A DNA stretch of 64,000 nt from positions 34,539,301-34,603,300 of the forward strand of contig NC_087066.1 of NCBI RefSeq assembly GCF_963678635.1, given 5' to 3'. Position numbers and translations under genes: made by a program. The stretch is from Symsagittifera roscoffensis. Taxonomy: Eukaryota; Xenacoelomorpha; Acoela; Convolutidae. How positions within the stretch are numbered: position 1 is the stretch's first letter; each line of letters opens with the position of its first letter. Below the pieces are notes generated by a model. That model was not told where the DNA came from and did not search any database. It saw nothing but the letters and a program-made list of their open reading frames with translations. Positions 23,578-33,199 of the stretch are shown here, one piece after another.

Positions 23578-24833
23578 TTAGCATTCTCGCCCTCTGTCTC
23601 TAGTTCTCCGGTTTCTCTTGCCGATTTCAATTTTTTTATTATCAGATTTTCGGTGTGGGTGAGTCCTACCCCCCCTCCCCGGACAAAAATATCCATCGAC
23701 GTCCCCGTCGATCGCCCAAAGTCTAGGAGATCGAGGTTGGATTGTGGAACACGTAGAGGACCATCTGGGGCGACCCAGTTGGACTCGGTATTGTCATGAC
23801 TGATGTATTTGATGCCGTCTTTATCGACGTCCTGAATCGTCAAGATTGTCTCTTTCGGATCTGTCGGCAGATCATGGAGCGATTCGAGCACGCGCAAGCT
23901 CGTTAGTTCTTGCTCATGAGTCTGTTCCGCTTCTGGTTCGAACTCCACTTCTGGTTCTGATCGATCGTCGATCCAATCCTGATCCATGTCATTCGCCAAG
24001 TCGATTTCTTCCAGCACCGCCACTTCGTCCAGTCCCACTAGCGAGTCCATGACATCACTTACAACTATCCTCTCTACAACGAAATCCTCGCCGTACGGAT
24101 TGTATTTCTTATTGTTTTTTCCTCTCTTGCTCTGGCGCTTTTCCATGGCGAGAGGAAAGTCAGGCTGTATTCCTTTGTCAATTTCGATTTGTTCCGGGCA
24201 GTCCCAGTCTTCCTCGGCATAAGGTAGAGTTTCATCGTCCACCTCTACTCGCTCGGTCAACTCCAGATCCAGTGGTAGGTCGGAATCGTCCACCACCTCA
24301 TTCCCGTCGTTTTTGTCGCGAGTACCCCTTTCATTCACTTCACAAGCAGGATCCACTATCAAATAGTCTCCCTCTTGCATGTCCGCTGGGATGCACCAGT
24401 CCTCTGACGAGGCGTCGTGTGGTTTGATATTTTCGTAATGAGCTGCTCTTCCAGTGCTCAGTCGATAAAAACGACCTCCTTGGTGCACCTCTGTTATCTG
24501 AAATGGACCACGCCATTTCTTTAGTAATTTCTTGGTTCCTTTTGGTGGAACCACTTCCTGGAACACCCAGACGTAGTCGCCAACTGAGTAGGCTTTCGCA
24601 TCGGCTGTCCTTTTATCAAACCTCCTTTTTTGTCTAATTTGCGCCTGTTGCGTGTTCCTCCTGCATAAGTCATTGGGGTCCTGCTGTCTTCTAATAACAT
24701 CCCGCACGTACGTTTGCGGTGCTGTTCTCTTCCCCTCATATTCAGGGTAGAAAAACGTCACCGGAAGCGCTTTTTCGTGACCCGTTGGCATCATGTGCGG
24801 ACTTATTCCCGTGGTGGAATGCTCCGTGCTGTT
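23505..24833 (-). pseudogene. pol: integrase C-terminal domain and long acidic tail
   Basis: This is in the same frame as the integrase core and is separated from it only by a TAA at 24834-24836. The segment VGDYVWVFQ...LLKKWRGPF near 24480-24600 is the SH3-like, GPY/F-type C-terminal domain of Ty3/gypsy integrases, which binds DNA. It is followed by about 300 residues of acidic, low-complexity tail that I do not recognise. The tail contains an NPYGEDF-like motif, and near its end MDIFVRGGG is encoded by the internal polypurine-like repeat. The frame ends with TAA at 23505-23507 and overlaps the macro frame. Confidence 0.8.
23668..23712 (-). promoter_or_regulatory. Internal copy of the polypurine-tract region
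   Basis: The + strand CTCCCCGGACAA, then 4-5 variable bases, then CCATC.A.GTCCC..T.GATCGC matches 13173-13212 at about 33 of 38 positions. On the minus strand it gives an even purer G run (GGGGAGGGGGG). It could act as a second plus-strand initiation site, like the central polypurine tracts of some retroelements. This is inferred from sequence only. Confidence 0.45.
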
Positions 24834-26012
24834 TTAAGCACCCATCACTTGCGGCAAGTGCTTGTCCCAGTCATCCATGTAACGCGAGCAATAGACTCTC
24901 AGCATGGATACCAGTGTACGATTTTGCCTCTTGACTAGGCCATTCGTTTGCGGCTGATAAGTGGTCGAGTGGGCCTGCGCTACCTGCGACCTTTTCATTA
25001 ACTCCTTCGTGAGATCACCCACGAATGCTTTGCCATTGTCCGATTGGAATGTGATGGGGCAGCCATGCCTCGCTATCCGCACATTTATCAAATGATCGCA
25101 TGTTTCTTCCGCCGATGCTGTCATGCAGGGTGCTGCCTCCGCGTACTTCGTAAAATGATCGATCTTTACCAGCACCTGATTATAGCCTGTTGCTGTCATG
25201 CAGATTTTCTGATGATCAATTTGCACCACTTCGTTGAATCCCGACGACTCTATTGACTGTAGGGCGAACCTTAGTTTCCTTTGATCCTTCGCCTGCTGAC
25301 ATGACAGGCACGCGGCAATCCACTTTTCACAAGCCTTCTTCAATCCCGGCCATTCGAACCGTTTCTGTATCCTGTTGTACATTCTGTCCACGATTTGATC
25401 ATGTGGGCGAAAGAGCAATTTGGTCTGGTACAACTGTGGGAACACTATTGAATTGTATTTGTGAAGGACCTTGTCCTCCTCTTTACGTTTACAGGCTACG
25501 ATTTCGTCCTTATTCAGGTACAACAAGTCGTTTCTCTTCAGGTAGAATTGCTTCAAGATCTTGTAGCTGTCTTCTTCCAAGTCTCCCTTGTCAGGTGCTC
25601 CATTTTCGATCCATCTCTTCAGACTGCTTGTCATTCTATCATTTTGTTGAGCCCTTAGGAGATCCGACAGCCTGTAGCTGGCTTTCAAATACGTCTTTAC
25701 CACGTTCATTTGCCCACTCATTATCTCCGGAGCATGAGCATCGTCCATCAACTTGACACACCATATCTTTTTCAAAGGCGTCGCTTCCTGCACAGATGGT
25801 TCCAGATTGGTACGGACGACCGTACCATGTGGCAGCAATCTGGTTGGGCGTTTCGAAACTGCTATCATCTCGAGCTCGTCTGCGGCATTATCTACCACAG
25901 TGCCCTCTTCATCTGAGGTGTATCTGTCCCTGTCTGGATCCTGATGCGTTTCTCGGTCCAGCCCGCGCTGCTTCCTGTCTACCAACAAGGAGTGGATTGC
26001 GATCTCTGACAT
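24834..26012 (-). pseudogene. pol: integrase zinc finger and catalytic core, inactive
   Basis: Integrase in Ty3/gypsy order. The H2C2 zinc finger near 25300-25430 keeps CLSCQQ, but the second His position is lost in HDQIVDRMY. The catalytic core has the first Asp in VVQIDHQ (near 25215) and the second Asp in FQSDNGKAF (near 25030). At D-35 the expected Glu is Lys (TNGLVKRQNR, AAG codon near 24935). The frame ends at TAA 24834-24836 where a Tyr codon is expected. The N-terminal 100 residues (SDEEGTVVDN..., HGTVVRTNLEPS) form a spacer between RNase H and integrase. The missing Glu alone would abolish strand transfer in this copy. Confidence 0.85.
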
Positions 26013-26345
26013 ATCGGAAGGGAAGTTGTTTCAGATGTGTTGTCCCAGGACTGGGGCCTCGAGTCAACAGTTGAGCCGACTGATTCCCCAACATCATATT
26101 CCAAGTTGCGTGAGATGTTTCTCGACTCCCCGGACAAAACGCTGTCCATTGGTCGCTTTGAATCCGACTCCCCGGACAAAATTCTGCCCCTAGGTGGTCT
26201 CGTCAACCTCTCCCCGGACGAGTCGTCCTGCACGGGCTCAAAAGTGTCTGACTCCTAGACAAGTCGCCCTTGACGGGCTCGAAGGTATCAGACTCCCCGG
26301 ACATTGTCTCGTCCCCGGACGAATAATCTGGGCTCGGCTCGTATT
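26013..26345 (-). repeat. SGE-rich linker repeats within pol
   Basis: About 330 bp encoding repeated (L/M/S)SGE(S/D/R) tetrapeptides with copies of a SDTFEPV segment. The DNA motif TCCCCGGAC (minus GTCCGGGGA) occurs five times between 26120 and 26330. At least two frame changes affect it. It separates the RNase H side from the integrase. The same nine bases also occur in both polypurine-like sites. Confidence 0.7.
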
Positions 26346-27044
26346 CTTCTCTTGCATCCGTGAAATGCACTCTCCTCGCGAAGCTAGATTTCGACTTGAT
26401 CCTGACTTCCTCAGTGTCTTGGGTCTGATTAGTGTCCCATATTCAGTCAACGAAGTTCTCAACAAGACCTCCTTCGGCATCGTGCTCACCAGCTGGTTGA
26501 CTATCGACCTGCAATCCCGTTCAACGCCTCGGCTGCGAATGGACACTGGCCTCTTCTCTGTTCTCTCAGTGACAGTCAACCGCTGCATGGTCTCCATCCA
26601 CTCACGATCATGTCTATCCACTTCCCTGTCCAGCAAGTCACGGAGCTTCCCCATGACGTCCGGCGCCACGTTCACCGTCCTGTTCAATAGAGCCATGCTG
26701 TTTATACCCAGCCTGGTAAGTTCTTGCTGTACCAAATTGGATCGGACTAGCAGATCCAACGGAACGGGCTCGCCTCTGGCTAAAAGCTTTATCTCCGCGG
26801 CCGTTTCCACTGGAAGGTCAGGGTGTCCGGGTATAGGATGCCCTGACTTGTCTAACCACCTAGTAAGTGGCAGTTTGTCGTAGGTTTCCTTGTCCAGAAA
26901 TGAAAACCCGTCTTTGATTTCTGATTGGTTAGCCTGCTTCTCCTCGAGGCGCTCATAAAATTCTGTCTTTTTACTGACGCTATCTGCGTTCTGGTGCTTG
27001 TCACGGGTATGATCATGTGGTATCCATCCAGGCGCACAATCCAA
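26346..27044 (-). pseudogene. pol: end of RNase H and unassigned spacer
   Basis: A frameshift near 27030 separates this from the RT-RNase H frame. It opens with HTRDKHQNADSVSKK, the terminal His/Asp region of a Ty3/gypsy RNase H. About 200 residues of mostly helical, charged sequence follow (LPLTRWLDKSGHPIPGHPDL) without a recognised domain, leading into the SGE linker. Confidence 0.75.
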
Positions 27045-28531
27045 CGACCAATATAACTTTGGTCCATCGAATAGGTTTTCAGCCAGGCAAGGGCACGATT
27101 ATCCACACGTAACTTGAAGGGAGCACTCCCCAAGTAGGCCCTGTATTTTTTCACGAAAGTGATCACCGCAAACATCTCCGCTTTTGGCGCGCCGTACTTC
27201 ATCTCAGTATCACTCAGGACTTTACTCCCGTAGGCTATCGGACGAAGAACCGTTCTCCCGTTCCACTCCTGCTCCTGGTGAAGTATGCCCGATATCGCAA
27301 CCACTGATGCATCCGTGTCCAGCACGAACATCCCCTTCTCTGTTGGCATGCCGAGGACCGGTGCCTCGCAAAGTTCACGTTTGATGTTCTCAAATGAAAC
27401 CTGTGCCTCATCAGTCCAAGTGAACTTTTTGCCCTTGTTTCTCATCAACCGCTGCATGGGGTATATTTTGTCAGCATACCCCTTGATGAACTCTCGATAA
27501 AAATTAGCGTATCCCAAAAAACTCATCACCTGTGTATCTGTTTTAGGTGCCTTCCAGGTCAGCACCGCTTCAACCGCTTCAGGATCTGGTCTCCCTCCAT
27601 GTTTGTCCACCAGGCGGCCCAGATACTTTATGGAACCTCTGAGGATTTCACACTTAGAGGGTTTACATTTCAGACCCGCCTGCTTCATGCAAGAAAACAC
27701 CTCCTCCAACCTCTCTATGTGGTCTTCTAAGGTTGGTGTTGCAATCACGACATCATCGACATAACACATGATGAGATTCCCGTATTTCTTAGTGACGCTC
27801 GTAAGTGCCTGGGCCATCAGTCGCTGGAATGTGGCCGTTGCGTTGCACAATCCGAACGGCATCCTCTTCCACTGGAACAATCCCAGCTCGCACGCGAAGC
27901 TTGTTTTTTCTCGATCTTGCTTTGTGAGTGGCACTTGCCAGAACGCAGAGCCCAAATCCAACGTCGTGAAGAACTTCGCGTCTCCCAGTTTGGACAGGCT
28001 CTCATCGATGCGGGGAATCGGGTATACGTCCTTTATAGTCGCTGCGTTCAGATAACGAAAATCACAACAAAATCTGAGTTGTCCCCCTTTCTTTTTCGCC
28101 ATGACCACGCCACAAGCCCACGGGGACTTCGACGGCTCGATCATGTCGTACTCCATTAACATCTCGATTTCCTTCCTACACGCTCACGCTTCCGACTTGT
28201 GAGGGGTCATTCTTCTCGCCCCTTCCCTATGAGGTACCGAGCCCTCTTCTATCTCAATCTCGTGTTCTACAAACTTACAGCAACCTATGTTGGCCTTATG
28301 TTTCGAAAAAACGTCTGCGTTCCGACTATGCACCGCTCTGAGCGAATCTAGTTCCTTGTCTGATATTTTACCCTTCAAATGTTCTATCTCAGGTAGGACT
28401 GGTTTATTCGCTGCTAACTCTGTTTCTGTCGGCCTCTCAGGAAAGTTGAAACAACTAGACAGCCCATCATCTGTTTCCGACTTCATTGAAAACAACTTCC
28501 TAGAAGATTTCAACTCATTCACTCTCCTCAT
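26852..28531 (-). pseudogene. pol: reverse transcriptase and RNase H
   Basis: The minus-strand frame runs from 28531 through a single TGA (28184-28186), created by a 6-bp tandem duplication, to 26852. RT signatures are VVMAKKKGGQLRFCCDFRYL (near 28080), TLDLGSAFWQVPL (near 27950), MPFGLCNATATFQRLM (near 27840) and the catalytic CYVDDVVIATP (near 27750). The connection motif FLGYANFYREF lies near 27510. RNase H begins FVLDTDASVVAISGILHQEQ (near 27310) and continues through KVLSDTEMKYGAPKAE. This is the Ty3/gypsy (Metaviridae) arrangement. The RT motif is intact, but the frame is broken at both ends. Reverse transcription and template RNA removal would be its roles. Confidence 0.92.
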
Positions 28532-28548
28532 TATACATTTTATTTACA

Positions 28549-29715
28549 TCAAATTTTTTGTAGGTTCTCCACACTCTGAAAGTCTGTGCTCAGAGGCAAA
28601 GCATAGCCAAGTTTCTTTCCCCTCTGTATTGTCACTGTTGTTGCTTCTGTGTTCAATAACACACTCACACACAGTCCGCTCTGAGTGAGTGAGAAGCTTC
28701 TTCCTAAAATAGCCGAGCTTTTACTGTTTGGTGTTGGTACCAGACACACCTGTCTGTCATTGCTGAGTTCATTCAAGTTCCTCATCCTAAACGTCGCTAC
28801 TACGGCTTGGTTTGGTTTTAATCTAACTTTTCGATCCAAAAAATTGGCACCTTGGCCTGGTTAATTAAGATCTGATTAAGGGGTCTCTTTTCATACTTTC
28901 TCTCAGGATCCTTGATCCTAATCAACCCGTCATTGAGATCGATCGTGACATCAAAGTTGCGCACGAAATCCCTTCCCAAGATGAACTGATCGGATTCGTC
29001 CAAATTCTCCACTACTAGGAAGCTCATCCAAAGATGTCTTCCTCCGAGCTGCAGTGAAATGATCGGGGTTCGTCCAGTCACATAGATCGCTCCCTGATTG
29101 GCAGCTGCTCTCAAAACCCATGTCGGTCCAAGTTTTGACTGTCATGACACTAACCACTGCTCCCGTGTCTAGCAGTCCCTTTACTGAAAGTTGTCTGCCT
29201 TGCACGTCCAGCACGTGTGCGGCCAGATCGGCCTCGCAACCTATGTGCACCGCATCTTGTTCGAGCATCGCGTTGTGTCCGATTCGTCTAACCTTCAGCT
29301 CCTCTTGACCAATGTATATCCGGCCAATCTGATCGTTCGCATCAGTTATGTGAGCTTTTGTGTAGATATTGATGCCATCCATATTCATTAGAATCGGGTA
29401 AGGGCCATGGACATCGATATAATGTCCATCCACTTTCATCAGCCTCGGACCTCCTGTTGTGAGCAGCGCTCGCACTGCCCTGGAGTCCAGTTTGGGATCT
29501 TTCTCCTTCAGGTAGTCGGCATAGATTTCCAGGTGGACTAGTGTAATCTCGGATGGTTCACTCAAGTTCTTGACCACCTGGTGCCCTGCGACTGAGATAA
29601 TGGACATTATTTTCGTCCCCTCCTTCGTCATGCCGAAAGTTCTCCCAGATATAACGTTCAGTTTTAGTCGTAAAGGTGCTCGGTGTCGTTTCCTTTCTCC
29701 GAGACTCGGCCTCGT
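28549..29715 (-). pseudogene. pol: retropepsin protease
   Basis: The protease frame overlaps the end of gag (29558 to about 29715) in the +1 frame. The active-site motif is GLLDTGAVVSVM (near 29165). A deletion and frame change near 29105 are followed by ILGRDFVRNFDVTIDLNDG (near 28945), the retropepsin C-terminal ILGRD/D block. Another frame change near 28835 leads into a conserved connector (NSKSSAILGRSFSLTQSG) before the RT. Three frames are used across 1.2 kb, so no continuous product is possible from this copy. Confidence 0.85.
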
Positions 29716-32224
29716 TCATCAGACGTGCTCGACTGGCCTTGACACCCGAAAGCGCCTCTTCGTGGCGGGGATGTTTCGCGTCCCCCGCTGCATCCCAAAA
29801 TTGAGTACAATCCGACTTGAAGTGTCCCTCCAAATTACAGAAGAAACACCTCGGACCATATTTCATGATGAGCCCTCTGACGTACTCTTCGTGATCCTCG
29901 TCGGTCGCGTCGACGTCCTCGAGAAAGTAGCCTATTGCCTTCATATTCTGTTTGTATGCAGAACACGCGGAAACGTGATGTTCCATCGAACCACAATTCG
30001 CACACGACCGCCTCTTATCCATGTCATCGCGAGGTTTGTACCAACTGGAGTTCGCACCAGTGTTTGTCCCGCTATAGTTACCATAATTGCTGTAACGGTT
30101 TTGCGCCCTCGGTTTTATGAGTAAATACTCGCGTGACTTCATACGCAAATCATCGGGCGTGGGTACCTGGTCAAGTGACAGGGTGAAGTGTGTAGCCAAC
30201 ATCGTCTTCAACTCCTCACTTTTTACTCCGTCCATGAACTTCGAAGCAATCGCCAAGTTTTGCTCGGATATTCTCTCATCGGGATTGCTTCTCCTCCTAA
30301 GCAATTCAAGGTCGTCCAAAAACTTGTCTATGGATTCGTCATCTCTTTGACGCCTCTTTTCGAACTTCACCATAGCCTGGTGCCCTTGTACTCCAGAGCC
30401 GAAACGATTCAGCAGGATGTCGAATATCTTGCGAGCGCTGTCTCTCTCATTGGCTCTTTTCGCCATTACACAATTTAGTGCAGTACCCTCCAGGTTGCTC
30501 GTTAGCGCGCTGCATTCTTGTTTCTTGGAGAGACTCTCTTCCTCAAAGTGTAACTTCATCACCTCTATCCAAGTATCAATGCAGCCGTCTGACTCTTCTT
30601 TGTATGACTTCGGCTTTTTCAGTGTCCTTCTTGACCTCTCTCCTCTCTCGGTTGACTTCGAGAGTTTGGTGATGAATGTTTCGAGAGAGCTGTTCAGAGG
30701 CTCAAACATCGAGGCATACATCGTTGTGTCCTGTGAGACTGTAGTCAGATCTGGTACTGAACTGAGTTGTGGCACAGTTGGCAACCTTGTCTCCGGGGTA
30801 GCATCTGCCTCCGGCGGGACTGGATTCGTCCAGCCAGGCCTCGACGGGGCTGCCCTTGGCCGCTCCTTGTTCCTAGGTTCGTAGTTCGTTCTCGAGCTTT
30901 GCTGGGCTCTGGCATTGCTGCCCGTACCATCTCCATCATTCGCATGGCGTGAGCGCTCCCTTGGGTTGGAACGCCCCTGCCAATTGCTCCCATTCAGGAT
31001 CCCGTCAAGCTTCTGCATCATTAAGTCAGAGTTGGCATCTAACCTTTTCTCCAGGCTAGTCATCGTGTGGGCGTAGGTACTATCATGATCGTTCAACAAT
31101 CGCTCGATCTCTCTCGTCATCCTAGCCTCACTTTCCTGTGACTCCTTGTTTGCCTGTACCAGGCTCTCCGCCAGGCATTGATCGGTGTTGCGAATCAATT
31201 GAGCCTGATCAACCCTCGCCTGCGACTTCGCGTGCGTTAGTTCATCTCTCAGATTCTCTCGACCCTGGTGAGCTCTCTCGTCAACCTGATCTATTCTCTT
31301 AGTCATGTCCCGTCTCAGTTCATCCAGACCATTCATTACGCCAGCAAACATGTCACTTATGTCGCCAGTGGCCCCAAATGACGGGGTTAGTCCCAAAGAA
31401 GATGAGGTCAACTGCGGCTGCAGCCTGGTGCTTGATGACGCACCGCCTTTTTGCTTGCTCATCGACGTCATCAACCCGTCGAACGTTGATGACGCTCCCA
31501 TCGTTATCCCATCTGACATGGGCCTGGTCGGCGAGGCGGACGACGCCTTCCTGCTCATGTCGTTCCTTGGGCACGGTGTGAAGTTCACATCCGGGTGGGT
31601 TATCTCCGGGTAGTCATAACTGGAAGATAAACCTTCAGTTCGTAGTCACGCCATGCGCTCATCGTACAAAGACTTCCAACTCTTCTTGGCCTTCGAACCC
31701 GGTTGTTCTTCACTCGGGCTTATACTCGACATCATCGCGTTGTTGCTCTGCTTGGCCAGAGATGAGTGGGTACTAGCTGGATGTGAATTTTCTCTCCTCC
31801 ACTTATGACTCTTGGTCTCCAATTTGGACATTCCCTCGAATAACACTCCCTCTCGCGGCTCGACCTCGGAACGCTCCGAGGTCTCCTCCATCCTCTCGAC
31901 TTCCTCCCGCTCGAGGTCCTCGCTCGGCTCAAAGTCGGGTCGAATAAGCGTCCGTTCTCCTTCGTCAAAAGGGTCCACAAGCGTTTCGCTTGCGGTACCG
32001 GCTTCGGCGCTCCGCCCTTGATCGCTATCGAGGTTTTTCTCGCTCCTTAGTTTCATTTCGCTCACTGAAAGATCAGGTTGACCTTTAGTCGATTCGTTTT
32101 CAGCAAACACGTCGGAAGCGCTGCTAAACGAGGACTGGCTACGCCTAGTTTTGAATTTTGGCGTGCTTCCCTTGCTCAGCCTGGGAATCTTAGTAGTCGA
32201 TCCTAACGAGTCCCTGCGCTGCAT
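29558..32224 (-). pseudogene. gag with two zinc knuckles and one in-frame UGA
   Basis: ATG at 32224-32222, one TGA at 31646-31648 (codon about 193), then open in the same frame to 29558, about 889 codons. The N-terminal third is low-complexity and Ser/Glu-rich, then there is a coiled-coil-like segment (31000-31350). The central gag domain (DTWIEVMKLHFEEE near 30560, FMDGVKSEELKTML near 30220) resembles Ty3-type capsid. Two CCHC knuckles follow: CANCGSMEHHVSAC (near 29980) and CFFCNLEGHFKSDC (near 29825), both CX2CX4HX4C. Two knuckles and a length near 890 exceed the common Ty3/gypsy gag. The 3' end overlaps the protease frame, so a frameshift would be needed to make pol. Confidence 0.88.
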
Positions 32225-32704
32225 GCTTTGTGCCAAAAAACAATATTCCTATACTTTAATGGCGATGCACACGTACCGCAAACAAGTTCAAGTTAAACTA
32301 CTTAACGCTGCCTCTTCGATCTCGTAAGTATCAAAAATGTCTCTTAGATTTCTCAATGACAATCTTAGTGACTCAGCTAAAGTTACACACAGGGCCTACT
32401 CACTATTGATATAATGCTAACTCAACCTTGTTGTATAGTATAACGGTATCACAAAATTTTCACAAGATATAATCAATACACAAAACACAATTGATAATCA
32501 GATAAGAATATCCTACAGGTGACAGCGACCTTTCGTCAGTATCAATTTATTGCCACACAATTTATCAAGTCACTGCTTTGTTAAAATCAAACAATCCTTG
32601 GTAAAAAGCAGTGATGATTCAGAAACAGATCAATAAAACTTAATCTTAAAGAAAAAGACTTCCCTCAATCGGAACGATCCGAAAGAACGAAGCCGAGGAC
32701 ACAG

Positions 32705-32997
32705 TCTTCTCAAGTGGGTGTGTATTTGCCTAATACACCCACCGAGGTCTTCTTTTAGGTGTCCCGCGATTGCCCGAGCTGTCCTACTAAGTAGCTCAAG
32801 GCAACCTCTGACCGAAAATCTCTAAAATCTATGAAAAAGCTCCCCCACACCCGCAACGCTCCAAGTGCACGAGAGCAGGGAACAACTTTTCTTCTCAAGT
32901 GAGTGTGTATTTGCCTAATACACTCACTGAGGTCTTCTTTTATTTGTTCCCGGATTGCCCGAACTTTCCTATTAAGTAGCTCAAGGCAACCACACAA
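32705..32997 (-). repeat. Duplicated hairpin module in the leader
   Basis: Two copies (about 32705-32812 and 32890-32997) of a block with a stem-loop GTGGGTG...CACCCAC (32714-32742) or GTGAGTG...CACTCAC (32899-32927), both with the loop region TTGCCTA. A second imperfect stem (GATTGCC...GGCAACC) follows in each. The stem difference between copies changes both partners and so keeps pairing. Confidence 0.75.
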
Positions 32998-33199
32998 CCA
33001 AAATCAAAATCAAAAAAATTTTTTTGTTCGGGTACCTCTGATACACCCGATCTAGAACTCAAAGTTGATCATGAATTTCCGGGTCCAAATGGGCTCCTAT
33101 GATCCTAATAAGCACGCCTAATATCCTAATATGATCTTTATTAAATGGATATTTCCCGTCTCCCAAATTGCCACAGAAGGTTTCCTCAAGTTTCTAACA

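Noticed and set aside
14561-31613. Many long + strand open frames across the giant element
   Set aside because: They mirror the minus-strand coding frames; all recognisable domains are on the minus strand.
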